Positions 48,350-57,389 of a DNA stretch of 64,000 nt are shown here, piece by piece (positions within the stretch are counted from its first letter, which is position 1; every line of letters starts with the position of its first letter). The notes below the pieces were generated by a model. That model ran no database searches, had not been told where the DNA came from, and saw only the letters and a program-made list of their open reading frames with translations. The stretch is from Zobellella endophytica (GTDB taxonomy: Bacteria > Pseudomonadota > Gammaproteobacteria > Enterobacterales > Aeromonadaceae): assembly GCF_003012775.1 (NCBI RefSeq), contig NZ_PXYG01000007.1, positions 62,001 through 126,000 of the forward strand, in the 5' to 3' direction. Both the position numbers and the translations under genes were made by a program.

Positions 48350-48661
48350 CTATTGCCCCGCCACCGTAGCCACGTAATGGGCCACCGCCGCTATCTGCTC
48401 CGCCGACAGGCTGTCGCCGAAGGCCGGCATGACCCCGACGCCCCCGCTCACCGCCTGGCGGACCTGCTCGGCGGTGGGCCTGAGCGTGTCGAGATCGGGG
48501 CCTATCTGGCCGGTGCTGCCGGCGTCGTTGAGGGTATGGCACAACCCGCAGGAGGGCTGGGCCTGCTGGGTGAAGACCAGCCGCCCCGCCGCCAGCCCCT
48601 CGTCGCCGGCGGCCGGCTGGGCCAGCGCCAGCAGCAGGGCCGGCATCATCCATCGCCGCAT
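48350..48661 (-). CDS. Small periplasmic c-type cytochrome (SorB-like electron acceptor)
   Basis: 103 residues from the ATG at 48661. A signal peptide (MRRWMMPALLLALAQPAAGD) precedes a single haem motif CGLCH and an axial Met in VMPAFGDSL. It lies directly downstream of the molybdopterin oxidoreductase gene (44-bp gap), the arrangement of sorAB, where the cytochrome takes electrons from sulfite oxidation. Confidence 0.85.
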   Translation of the reverse strand: MRRWMMPALLLALAQPAAGDEGLAAGRLVFTQQAQPSCGLCHTLNDAGSTGQIGPDLDTLRPTAEQVRQAVSGGVGVMPAFGDSLSAEQIAAVAHYVATVAGQ

Positions 48662-48705
48662 GGTATTCCTCGCTGTCTGTACGGCGGGCCCCGGGCCTGC
48701 CCGGT

Positions 48706-49932
48706 TTACGCCACGGTCAGGCTGACACCGTGATCCTTCCAGCCGTTGTGGCCGTAGCCCCGTTCGTTGTCGGTCCGTTCCGGCGGCTGCGCCTGGCCCT
48801 GGGCGTCGGTGGCCCGGCTGACCACCCGGTATTCGCCCGGCGCCAGCTCGGCGGCCAGCACGAAGGGCCGCCAGGCAAAGCGGCCCAGATCCGGCCCCAG
48901 CAGGCGGGCCTCGGCCCAGCTGCCGCCGTCGTCGAGCGAGACCTCGACCTTGCCCAGGGCCTGGTTGCCGCCGAAGGCCACCCCGTAGATCAGGGTGCGC
49001 CCCGCCGCCGCCGTAGTCAGCGGCGAGGTGATCCAGGATTTCACCGGCATTTCCCACATCGAGGGCTGATCCGGCGCCCCTTCCACCCCCACTTCCCGCA
49101 CCCGGTAGCCGGAGCTCTGGATCTTGGCGTCGCTCTGTTCGGCGGTAAAGGCAATCTGCCGGACGTACTTGACGTTGTTGACCCCGAAATAGCCGGGTAC
49201 CACCAGCCGCAGCGGGCCGCCATGGGCCAGCGACAGGGGGTCGTCGTTCATCTCCCAGGCCAGCAGCGCCTGCTCCAGCGCCGCCAGCGGCACCGAGCGC
49301 TCCACCATGACCGACTTGGGATCCAGGCCCTCGGGGAGGATCTCTCCCCCGGTTGCGGTGATGTAGTTCATGCCCTCCATCACCCCGCCCAGCTCGCGTA
49401 CCACCTCGCGCAGCGGCACCCCGGTCCAGGCCACGCAACCGGCGGCGCCCACCTCCCACTGGGTGCCGCTGGCCCCGTGGGGGAAGAATTTGCGGCCGTT
49501 GCCGGAGCACTGCAGCACGCTGACCACGGTTTCCACCCCCATGGTTTTCAGCTGTTTCAGGCTAACGCTGCCCGACTGGCCGGCCCCCAGGATGTCCAGG
49601 GTCCAGCCGTCGGGATCGGCCACGATGTCGTTGCCCGGCGCCGGCAGGTTGTTACGGACAAACAGCTGATCGCTGGGGGTGAGCACACCGCGGCCGATGG
49701 CATCCCTCCTGGTTTCCAGGGTGTTGGCGCTGTGCACGATCAGCGCCTCGGGATCTTTCCAGCCGACGTAATCCGGCAGGGCGCCGTCCTGGGCGAGGGC
49801 CAGGGGCGACCAGCCCATCAGCCCGGCGCCGGCCACCACGCCGGCGCTGCCCAGCAGCCATTGCCGGCGTTCCAGGTTGACCGGCTCCGCAGCGGGGCCG
49901 GACGAGAATACGGGTTTGTTTGTAGCGGACAC
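48706..49932 (-). CDS. Sulfite dehydrogenase-like molybdoenzyme (SorA/SoxC family)
   Basis: 408 residues when started at the GTG at 49932, seven bases after AAGGAG; upstream in-frame ATGs have no such site. A Tat signal is visible (NLERRQWLLGSAGVVAGAGL). The Moco-ligand Cys lies in VLQCSGNGRKFFP, followed by WEVGAAGCVAWTGVPLREV; the C-terminal half contains the Mo-Co dimerisation domain (SRATDAQGQAQPPERTDNER). It probably oxidises sulfite to sulfate in the periplasm, passing electrons to the adjacent cytochrome c. Oxidation of another sulfur or organic substrate cannot be excluded. Confidence 0.85.
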   Translation of the reverse strand: MSATNKPVFSSGPAAEPVNLERRQWLLGSAGVVAGAGLMGWSPLALAQDGALPDYVGWKDPEALIVHSANTLETRRDAIGRGVLTPSDQLFVRNNLPAPGNDIVADPDGWTLDILGAGQSGSVSLKQLKTMGVETVVSVLQCSGNGRKFFPHGASGTQWEVGAAGCVAWTGVPLREVVRELGGVMEGMNYITATGGEILPEGLDPKSVMVERSVPLAALEQALLAWEMNDDPLSLAHGGPLRLVVPGYFGVNNVKYVRQIAFTAEQSDAKIQSSGYRVREVGVEGAPDQPSMWEMPVKSWITSPLTTAAAGRTLIYGVAFGGNQALGKVEVSLDDGGSWAEARLLGPDLGRFAWRPFVLAAELAPGEYRVVSRATDAQGQAQPPERTDNERGYGHNGWKDHGVSLTVA

Positions 49933-50545
49933 GACCAATCTCCTTCTGGTGCGGGTAGGCATGGAGCGGCACACGAAGCGGGCGGCTCTATAAAGGTCTA
50001 AGTGCTGGTTAAAAAAGTGTCAATCGATAAAGGTTTTATTAACACCCGCTAAACCGGAACGGGGTTCATCCCCGCCGCCAATGCCGGACTGGCACTCCAT
50101 AATTGCGCCCCCGTCGGATCCGGTGTATACAAGAGATTCAACATCCATCTGGCACCATTTTCGCCTTCCCGCTGTCGCCGCGGGCCGGTTATCCGCTATC
50201 ATGAGTACCAGGGGCCGGCGCGGCCCCGGCCATCGGCCCGATCGTCTCCCGCTCCAAGCAAAAATTGTAACATGCTGAATAGCATGAATTTTAAAGAATT
50301 CCTCTCGGTTATCGTCGTTGCTTTGGCGCCGCTGGCAAGAAATTTCCTGTTAAATAACATTGACAAACATCATAGAATTGAAAAAAATCTAACCACAAAT
50401 TGTCAACATTTTAAAATTTAGAATGTGTACAGTTTAAACCAAGAAGGCAGCGCATGTGGTCTCAGCTCCCGCCCCAAGCAGGCAGGGCATCTGTTTCGAT
50501 GCGCTAGGGTCCAAGTAATAAATATGAAACAGAGAAGGTAATACC
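49933..50545. other. AT-rich intergenic region upstream of puuD
   Basis: 613 bp between the divergent sulfite dehydrogenase and puuD genes. The stretch 50270-50450 is markedly AT-rich and contains promoter-like hexamers (TTGACA at 50360), but no complete promoter could be assigned. There is no convincing gene, although short frames exist. Confidence 0.5.
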
Positions 50546-51793
50546 ATGGAAGCGTATCTGCTGGAATTTGGTAACTTGTTGCTGAGATGGCTGCACGTCA
50601 TTGCCGCCGTCGCCTGGATCGGTGAATCCATCTACTTCGTGATGCTGGACAATGGCCTGAAGCCCCCCAAATCGGAAGAGTGCAAGAAGAAAGGGGTGTT
50701 CGGCGAAATGTGGGCGGTGCACGGCGGTGGTTTCTACCACAACCAGAAATATGCCACCAGCCCGGAAAAACTGCCGGATGACCTGCACTGGTCGTTCTGG
50801 AAGTCCTACACCACCTGGCTGTCGGGTTTCGCCCTGTTCACCCTGCTGTACATGACCAAGCCGAGCTTCTACCTGGTCAACCCCAACAGCGCCTGGGAAT
50901 GGGCCGCCAACATGACCGGCTGGCAAGCCAACCTGGTCGCGCTGGTGTTCCTGGCCCTGGGCTGGATCCTGTACAACGAGCTGTGCAAACGCATCAGCCC
51001 CAACATGGAACGCGACGGCGTGCTCAGTATCGCCGTGGCCGTGATGATGGTGGTAGTCGCCTACCTGAGCGCCCATATCTTCTCCGGTCGTGCCGCCTTC
51101 CTGATCACCGGTGCCGTCATGGCCACCGCCATGTCCGCCAACGTGTTCTTCTGGATCATCCCCGGCCAGCGCCGCATGGTCAAAGCCTTGAAAGCCGGTG
51201 AAACCCCGAACCCGATCGACGGCAAGCGCGGCAAGCAGCGTTCGGTGCACAACACCTACTTCACCCTGCCGGTGCTGCTGCTGATGTTGAGCAACCACTA
51301 CTCCTTCACCTACAACCACCCCCATGCCTGGGTGATCATGACGCTGTTCATCTTTGCCGGCGCGCTGATCCGTCAGTACTTCGTGCTGATGCACTCCGGC
51401 CAGCACAAGCCGGCCTATCCGGCGGTGGGTGTGCTGCTGATCCTGGCGGTGGTGTGGATCGGTGCCCCGGCCAGCCAGGCCCCGGCAACGGTCACCACAC
51501 CGGCCAGCCAGGGCAGCAACGGCGCCCAGGCCGCCGAGCCGGCCGAAGCCGTCACTCTGACCCAGGTGCAGGGCATCATGGAGGCCCGTTGCGTGCAGTG
51601 CCACGCGGCCCAGCCGAGCCAGCCCGGTTTCGCCTCCGCCCCCTCAGGCATGATGATGGACTCGGAAGAGCAGACCCGGGTCCTGGCCCAGCAAATCAAG
51701 CAGGTGGTGGCCAGTGGCTACATGCCGCTGGGCAACATGACCCAGATGACCGATGAAGAGCGTGCGCTGATCGCCGCCTGGAACGGCAACTGA
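50546..51793 (+). CDS. puuD: Membrane urate hydroxylase PuuD-like with C-terminal cytochrome c domain
   Basis: 415 residues, preceded by GAGAAGG. The N-terminal approximately 310 residues form the urate-oxidase N-terminal membrane domain (about eight helices; RWLHVIAAVAWIGESIYFVM, HGGGFYHNQKY, HWSFWKSYTTWLSGFALF, RSVHNTYFTLPVLLLMLSNHY). The C-terminal part is a c-type cytochrome with CVQCH and the axial Met in MPLGNMTQM. It oxidises urate at the membrane and feeds electrons to the respiratory chain. No other purine-degradation gene is close by. A strong terminator follows. Confidence 0.88.
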   Translation: MEAYLLEFGNLLLRWLHVIAAVAWIGESIYFVMLDNGLKPPKSEECKKKGVFGEMWAVHGGGFYHNQKYATSPEKLPDDLHWSFWKSYTTWLSGFALFTLLYMTKPSFYLVNPNSAWEWAANMTGWQANLVALVFLALGWILYNELCKRISPNMERDGVLSIAVAVMMVVVAYLSAHIFSGRAAFLITGAVMATAMSANVFFWIIPGQRRMVKALKAGETPNPIDGKRGKQRSVHNTYFTLPVLLLMLSNHYSFTYNHPHAWVIMTLFIFAGALIRQYFVLMHSGQHKPAYPAVGVLLILAVVWIGAPASQAPATVTTPASQGSNGAQAAEPAEAVTLTQVQGIMEARCVQCHAAQPSQPGFASAPSGMMMDSEEQTRVLAQQIKQVVASGYMPLGNMTQMTDEERALIAAWNGN

Positions 51794-51813
51794 GTCTTCC
51801 CCGCTAAAAAACA

Positions 51814-51841
51814 CCAGGGCCCACCATCCGGCGGGCCCTGG
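51814..51841. terminator. Bidirectional terminator between puuD and the MATE gene
   Basis: Stem CCAGGGCCC/GGGCCCTGG with an upstream A-run (TAAAAAAC) and downstream TCATTTC, lying between two convergent genes 20 bp after puuD and 13 bp from the MATE stop. Confidence 0.85.
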
Positions 51842-51854
51842 TCATTTCGCCCCG

Positions 51855-53234
51855 CTACTTCAGCGCCGGGCACCCCGGCACCGGCTCTTCCGGCTCGGTC
51901 AGGTTCGCCAGCCAGTAGCCTTTGCGGATCCGCCAGTACACCCCCAGCGCCTTCACCACTTCCTCGCTCAGCACCATGGCGTATACCCAGACGAAGGGCA
52001 GTTCCCAGAAAAAGGCCGCCAGCCAGGTCAGCGGCAGGCCGATGATCCACATGGCCACCATGTCCATCCCCAGGCAGAAGCGGCTGTCACCGCCGGAGCG
52101 CAGAATGCCCTGGATGGCGGTCATGTTGAATACCTTGACCCAGAACCCCAGGCACATCACCACCATCGCCAGTTGGGTCTGGTAGGCGGTGTCGGCGTCC
52201 GGCATGTTCATCCAGCCCAGCAGCGGCGGCGAGACCGCCAGCAGCATGAGCCCCAGCAGCAAGGAGCCCAGCGGCGCTATCCACAGGAAACGGTGGGCCA
52301 GCCAGCGGGCCTCGGCAAACTGATCCCGCCCCAACCGCTGACCGATCATGATGCCGCAGGCGCTGACCAGGCCGAAAAAGAAGGCGTGGTACATGCCTTC
52401 TATCGGCGCCAGCAGGCTCATCACCGCCAGCGGCACCGTGCCCAGGCGGCCGGCGATCAGGTGATAGCCGAGCGAGCCGGCCGACCACAGGGTAAAGTTG
52501 GCCACCAGCGGCCAGGTCAGGGCAATGAAATTCCCCGGCAGCCGGGTGCCGCGCAGCGCGCGCCAGGTGGCGCCTTCCAGCCGCAGCTCCGGCCGCTGTT
52601 GCTGCTCCCAGAGGATCCAGCCGAACTGGAACAGCCGGGCCAGCACGGTGGCGATGGCCGCCCCGGTCACCCCCAGGGCCGGCAGCCCCAGGCCGCCGTT
52701 GATCAGCCAGTAGTTGAGGGCGATGTTGAGCAGTATGGCCACCGCCGCGTACTTGAGCGGCCAGTCGGCGCGACCGATGGAACGCATGGCCGATTCGTAA
52801 ACGATGATGCCCTGGGTGGTGAACAGGGTCAGGCCGATCAGGGTGAGATACAGGGTACCCAGCTCGACCACGTTGGGGTCGCTGCTGCCCAGGCGGATCA
52901 GCGGCGCGGACCAGCCCAGCAGCCAGAGGGTAAAGGGCAGCATCACCAGGGTGCCCAGCAGCAGCGCGCAGGCCAGGGTCTGGCGCACCTTGTCGCGCCG
53001 GCCGGCGCCGAAATACTGGGCCACCATGATGGAGCAGCCGGTGCCGATGGCCGCCATCACCAGGATCAGCACGAAGTTGAGCTTGGCCGACAGCCCCACC
53101 GCCGCCACCGCCTCGTTGCCCAGGTGGCTGACCATCAGCACGTCGGCCATGCCCAGCGCCGCCACCAGCGCCGACTGCACCGCCACCGGCAGCGCCAGGT
53201 TCATCACCTGCCGCCAGAATTGTCGATACCCCAT
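51855..53234 (-). CDS. MATE family multidrug/metabolite efflux pump
   Basis: 459 residues with twelve predicted helices in two homologous bundles: ALPVAVQSALVAALGMADVLMVSHLGNEAVAAVGLS in the first and LTWPLVANFTLWSAGSLGYHLIAGRLGTVPLAVMSLLAPIEG in the second. NorM-like antiporters export cationic drugs or metabolites with Na+ or H+. The upstream region is shared with the divergent AraC regulator, which may control it. Confidence 0.88.
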   Translation of the reverse strand: MGYRQFWRQVMNLALPVAVQSALVAALGMADVLMVSHLGNEAVAAVGLSAKLNFVLILVMAAIGTGCSIMVAQYFGAGRRDKVRQTLACALLLGTLVMLPFTLWLLGWSAPLIRLGSSDPNVVELGTLYLTLIGLTLFTTQGIIVYESAMRSIGRADWPLKYAAVAILLNIALNYWLINGGLGLPALGVTGAAIATVLARLFQFGWILWEQQQRPELRLEGATWRALRGTRLPGNFIALTWPLVANFTLWSAGSLGYHLIAGRLGTVPLAVMSLLAPIEGMYHAFFFGLVSACGIMIGQRLGRDQFAEARWLAHRFLWIAPLGSLLLGLMLLAVSPPLLGWMNMPDADTAYQTQLAMVVMCLGFWVKVFNMTAIQGILRSGGDSRFCLGMDMVAMWIIGLPLTWLAAFFWELPFVWVYAMVLSEEVVKALGVYWRIRKGYWLANLTEPEEPVPGCPALK

Positions 53235-53413
53235 AATGACTCCCGCCCGGGGCGCCCGCGCAGGCTGTCCCGGAATATTAAGGTAATGTGAAAAAGGATT
53301 AACAGTGACACAGAAGCCCCACCGCCAGTACCGAAACGGCTGGCAGGGCAGGCTGGAGAAGTAGTTATGATGGGGATATTCTAATGACCGGATGAAAATC
53401 AGGCTATGTGCAT

Positions 53414-54289
53414 ATGAATCAACAACCTGTGAATTTGAATCATGATGAGTTCCAGGACCTGCTGGTGCTGGGGCCGGAATGCCGGGAGCGCTTCCTGATC
53501 ACCGAGGAGGTGCCGGAAATGCAGGAGTACGATCTGCACCTGGGTGGAGTCAGCGTGCTGAAGGGGCAGTACCAGGTCGGCCAGAAGGCGCCGGATCTGC
53601 ACACCCTGCTGTTCACCACCGCCGGCCGGGGCCGGCTGTCGCTGCCGGGCAAACAGCTGGCGATCCAGCCCGGCAGCGTCACCCTGCTGCCGGTGAACCG
53701 GCCCTTCCTGTTCGAGCTGGACGGCGACGACTGGCACATGGCCTGGCTGCTGCTGCGCGACAGCGGCACCTGGGCCCCGCTGCGCGAGCACGACAGCGAC
53801 GTGTTCCAGCACGAGCAGGTCTGGGCCCTGGCGCCGCTGATGGACACCCTCTACCACCAGACCCGCACCCCGCGCCGGCGCCAGCTGCTGGCCCTGGTCA
53901 ACGAACTGCTCACCGAAATCCTGCTGCGGCAGAGCGGCCTCAGCCGGCTGGAAATGGCGGTCAAGCAGCTGTTCGCCCGGCTCGAGGCCCAGTTGCACCA
54001 GAAATGGAGCCAGGCCTCCCTGGCGGAAGAAGTGCACTGCTCGGTGCCCCATCTCAACCGGGTCTGCCGCAAGCTCTACGGCCAGAGCCCCATGCACCGG
54101 CTGGCCCGGCTGCGCCTGCAGCGGGCCCGGGAGCTGCTGGCCCACAGCAACTGGCAGGTCAGCCAGATAGCCCAGCGGGTCGGCTACCCGGACGCCTTCA
54201 ACTTCAGCCACTGGTTCCGCCATCACACCGGGCTGTCGCCGTCCCGCTTCCGGGAGCAGTCCCGTGCCCATGCGCCCGCCAAGCGCTAG
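53414..54289 (+). CDS. AraC-family transcriptional regulator
   Basis: 291 residues from the ATG at 53414. N-terminal cupin-like sensing domain (HTLLFTTAGRGRLSLPGKQL, PGSVTLLPVNRPFLFEL) and C-terminal double HTH (SLAEEVHCSVPHLNRVCRKL, then QISQIAQRVGYPDAFNFSHWFR with the AraC signature). The target is unknown; the neighbouring MATE gene is divergent and the SDR gene lies 194 bp downstream. Confidence 0.87.
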   Translation: MNQQPVNLNHDEFQDLLVLGPECRERFLITEEVPEMQEYDLHLGGVSVLKGQYQVGQKAPDLHTLLFTTAGRGRLSLPGKQLAIQPGSVTLLPVNRPFLFELDGDDWHMAWLLLRDSGTWAPLREHDSDVFQHEQVWALAPLMDTLYHQTRTPRRRQLLALVNELLTEILLRQSGLSRLEMAVKQLFARLEAQLHQKWSQASLAEEVHCSVPHLNRVCRKLYGQSPMHRLARLRLQRARELLAHSNWQVSQIAQRVGYPDAFNFSHWFRHHTGLSPSRFREQSRAHAPAKR

Positions 54290-54483
54290 CCATACCCGCC
54301 TTGGTCGACCACATTGCATAGCAAAATAAAAATCTGAACTGTTATGTTAATTCTGTATAAGTTACCGTTAAATAGAGATTAAATAAGACATCCGTCACAA
54401 TGCGGCGCAAAAATTAGGCTAAGATAGGCCCTATGGTCCAACCACCGGGGCGGGCCATCAACCCACGATAAAGGAAAACGACC

Positions 54484-55236
54484 ATGAACCAGCCTAACGA
54501 AGACATGAACGACAAGATCTGCGTGGTGACCGGCGCCGCCCGGGGCCTGGGCCGGGCCATCAGCGAAGCCCTGGCCCGGGCCGGCGCCACCCGGGTCTAT
54601 GCCTGCGACATCAATATGGCGCCGGCCCAGAGCTGGATCGGGGATTACCCCAATGTGACCGCCGCCACCCTGGACGTGTGCGATCCGCAGGCCCTGAGCG
54701 AGCTCAGCGGCCGCATCCTGGCCGAGCACGGCCGGGTGGACGTGGTGGTGAACAATGCCGGCATCACCCGCGATGCCCTGCTCGACAAGATGACCGAGTC
54801 GGACTGGGATCTGGTGATGAACGTGAACCTCAAGGGGGTGTTCATGATGACCCAGGCCATGCTGCCGCTGATGAAGCTGCACAACAAGGGCAGCATCGTC
54901 AGCATCTCTTCCATCGTCGGCACCGACGGCAACATCGGCCAGAGCAACTATGCGGCCAGCAAGGGCGGCATCATCTCCATGACCCGGGGCTGGGCCAAGG
55001 AATTCGCCCGCGGCGGCGCCCGGATCCGCGCCAACTGCATCGCCCCCGGCTTTATCAATACCGAGATGACCCAGGCGGTGCCGGAGAAGGTGCTGGACAA
55101 GATGCGCGCCCGCATCCCTCTGGGCGAGCTGGGCGAACCCCGGGACATCGCCGAGGGCGTGCTGTTCCTGGCCAGCGAGCGCTCACGCTACATCACCGGC
55201 CAGGTGCTGAAAATCGACGGCGGTCTGGTGCTCTAA
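54484..55236 (+). CDS. Short-chain dehydrogenase/reductase, FabG/PhaB-like
   Basis: 250 residues with the classic SDR set: TGAARGLGR (nucleotide binding), NNAG, Ser in SISSIVG, YAASKGG (Tyr-Lys) and the PGFINTEMT loop. The high similarity in layout to 3-oxoacyl-ACP reductase and acetoacetyl-CoA reductase suggests a hydroxyacyl substrate. It appears monocistronic, with AAGGAAAA before the start. Confidence 0.85.
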   Translation: MNQPNEDMNDKICVVTGAARGLGRAISEALARAGATRVYACDINMAPAQSWIGDYPNVTAATLDVCDPQALSELSGRILAEHGRVDVVVNNAGITRDALLDKMTESDWDLVMNVNLKGVFMMTQAMLPLMKLHNKGSIVSISSIVGTDGNIGQSNYAASKGGIISMTRGWAKEFARGGARIRANCIAPGFINTEMTQAVPEKVLDKMRARIPLGELGEPRDIAEGVLFLASERSRYITGQVLKIDGGLVL

Positions 55237-55239
55237 TCC

Positions 55240-56718
55240 TCACAACACCTCCGCCCGGCTGCTCAGGTGCAGCCGGCGGCGCAATCGCCGGGCCAGGGCG
55301 TCCACCAGGATATTGAGCCCGGCGCACACCAGCAGCAACGCCATGGCCCGATCGAAGCGGAACTCGCTGAACGCCGAATCGATAAAAAAGCCCAGGGTGG
55401 GAATGCCCAGCATGCCCAGTATCGCCGTTTCCCGGATCAGGTTCTCGAACCGGTACAGGCTGTAGGCCATAAAGGCCCGGTACAGCCGGGGCAGCACCTC
55501 GAACAGGTAAAGATTCACTCCGCGGGGAGCGTCCTCCCGCAGCGCCAGGCCATTGAGATGATGCCCCAGCAGGTGGGCGATGATGGCGCCGTTGTGCAGG
55601 CCGAGCGCCAGCATGGCCGGCAGCATGCCCGGGCCGAGCAGCAGCATGCCGATAAAGGCCAACAGGTATTCGGGCAGGGAGCGCATCAGCACCAGCCACC
55701 CGTGGCTGAGGGTGCGGCTGGCCGGGTTGCCGAAGCGGCGGGAGATGGCCGGAAACCAGGCCAGCGCCAACAGGGCGGTAACCACCAGCGCCAGCAGGGC
55801 CAGCACCAGGGTGTTGAACAGCCCGGGCGCCATCTGCCCCCGCCACAGCGCCCCCAACCAGGGCCAGAGCCCGGCCCAGTCGCCGACCCGCAGCGGGGCA
55901 GGCACTATGTCCTGAGTGAAAAAGCGCGCCATCAGCGCCCAGTCCAGGCTGGCCAGGGGCGGCAGCCAGAGCAGCGCCGCCAGCAGGCAGAGCGGCACCA
56001 GCCGGGGCCGGAGCCACCACTTGATGGTGGCGATGATCAGCACCAGGGCGTAGAAGAAGCTCGCTGCCTCGTCGTAGTAGCCCTGGCGCAGCAGGGACTC
56101 CAGGTGATAGCCCAGGGTCGGCAGGCCGATAAAGCCCAGCACCGCCGAGCTGCGGATGCCGCACTCCAGCCGGTAGCCGGTGTAGGTGGCCATCTGCCGC
56201 CCACACAGGGGCAACTGGATGAACAGCAGCCGGGACAGGCCGCCGACACCCGGGGGGAGCGCCTGCTCCGGCGCCGGATCCGCCTCTTCGAACAGCTCGC
56301 CGTAGATCTTGGCGAAGGTGCCGGCGTAGGGTAGCGCGATGGCCAGTACCCCGGCCGGCGCCGTGAGCCCCAGCAACTGGATAAACAGCAGCGCCCAGAA
56401 CAGCTCGTGCACCGCCCGCAAGGCCGCCGCCAGCCGGCGCACCCAGGCCAGACGGTAGCCCGCCGCCAGTCCCAGCCCCAGCACCGCCCCCAGGGCCACC
56501 CCCTGCAGGGCGAAGGCCAGGGTGTTGGCGAGGGCGGCAAGCAGGGTCCCCGCCTCGGGCGGGGCCGGCAGCAACAGGCCGGCGCCGAGGCGGGAAAGCT
56601 CGTGCCAGGGGTCCAGGACGGTAACGGACAAATCGGCCCAGGGCAGGCACAACAGCGCCAGCAGCAGGAACAGCAGGCTGCTGTGCACCATGGCCCGGGC
56701 CGGCTGCGGCTGGGCCAT
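55240..56718 (-). CDS. Double-length PhnE-type ABC permease (putative selenate transporter)
   Basis: 492 residues, about twice the normal PhnE length. Two consecutive permease modules are visible: the first with GYRLECGIRSSAVLGFIGLP (about residue 180), the second with FENLIRETAILGMLGIPTLG (about residue 430); each is an EAA-type loop that contacts the ATPase. A fused pair would form the whole channel from one polypeptide. It begins on the stop of the ATPase gene (TGATG). The substrate is inferred from the neighbouring binding protein. Confidence 0.85.
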   Translation of the reverse strand: MAQPQPARAMVHSSLLFLLLALLCLPWADLSVTVLDPWHELSRLGAGLLLPAPPEAGTLLAALANTLAFALQGVALGAVLGLGLAAGYRLAWVRRLAAALRAVHELFWALLFIQLLGLTAPAGVLAIALPYAGTFAKIYGELFEEADPAPEQALPPGVGGLSRLLFIQLPLCGRQMATYTGYRLECGIRSSAVLGFIGLPTLGYHLESLLRQGYYDEAASFFYALVLIIATIKWWLRPRLVPLCLLAALLWLPPLASLDWALMARFFTQDIVPAPLRVGDWAGLWPWLGALWRGQMAPGLFNTLVLALLALVVTALLALAWFPAISRRFGNPASRTLSHGWLVLMRSLPEYLLAFIGMLLLGPGMLPAMLALGLHNGAIIAHLLGHHLNGLALREDAPRGVNLYLFEVLPRLYRAFMAYSLYRFENLIRETAILGMLGIPTLGFFIDSAFSEFRFDRAMALLLVCAGLNILVDALARRLRRRLHLSSRAEVL

Positions 56719-57389
56719 CAGCGGCTCCGGTACAGGGCGCGCAGCTGGTCCGGGGTCAGCGCCTGGCTGGCCGCGTCCAGCACCACCCGCCCCTGGCGCA
56801 GGCCGACGACGCGGGTGCAGTGAGTGAGCGCCTGCTCCACGTTGTGCAGCGCCAGCACCACGGTGCGGTGGCGGGCACAGACCAGCCGCAGCAGCTCGTC
56901 GGCCTGGCGCTCGTCCAGCGCCGACACCGGCTCGTCGCCGATAAAGATGGGCTTTTGCTGGTACAGGGCCCGGCCCAGGCCGACCCGCCCCTGCTGGCCG
57001 CCGGAGAGCCGCTCGGCGGCGGTCCACAGCTGGCCGGCCAGCCCCAGCTGGCTGGCCAGCTCGGTGATCTCGGCCCGGGGCCGGGCCAGGGGCCGCACCA
57101 GGTTGGCCAGGTTGTACCAGCAGGGATGGCGCTCGAGCCGCCCCATGTAGATGTTGTGGAAGGCCGACAGCATGGGCACCAGCCCCGGCTGCTGCGGGCA
57201 CCAGGCCACTTCATGGGGGCGCAGCTCGCGCAGCCGGCGCAGCAGGGTGCTCTTGCCGGTGCCCGACTCGCCCAGCAGGGCGATCTTGTCCCCTTCCCTC
57301 ACCTCCAGCGACAGCTCGCGCAGCACGGGGGTGCCCGCGTAGCCCAGGGTGTCCTGGTGGAAGCGGAACAGGCTGGCGCCCTTGTCCAT
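56718..57389 (-). CDS. PhnC-type ABC transporter ATPase
   Basis: 223 residues. Walker A GESGTGKST near residue 38, signature LSGGQQGRVGLGRALY, Walker B PIFIGDEPVSALDE, and switch LALHNVEQA (His kept). Shorter than typical PhnC. The start shares a base with the stop of the binding-protein gene, so all three genes of the transporter are tightly coupled. Confidence 0.88.
   Translation of the reverse strand: MDKGASLFRFHQDTLGYAGTPVLRELSLEVREGDKIALLGESGTGKSTLLRRLRELRPHEVAWCPQQPGLVPMLSAFHNIYMGRLERHPCWYNLANLVRPLARPRAEITELASQLGLAGQLWTAAERLSGGQQGRVGLGRALYQQKPIFIGDEPVSALDERQADELLRLVCARHRTVVLALHNVEQALTHCTRVVGLRQGRVVLDAASQALTPDQLRALYRSR

Noticed and set aside
50360-50424. Sigma-70 promoter upstream of puuD (TTGACA at 50360, TAGAAT at 50419)
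   Set aside because: No hexamer pair has acceptable 16-18-bp spacing, so a specific promoter could not be supported.
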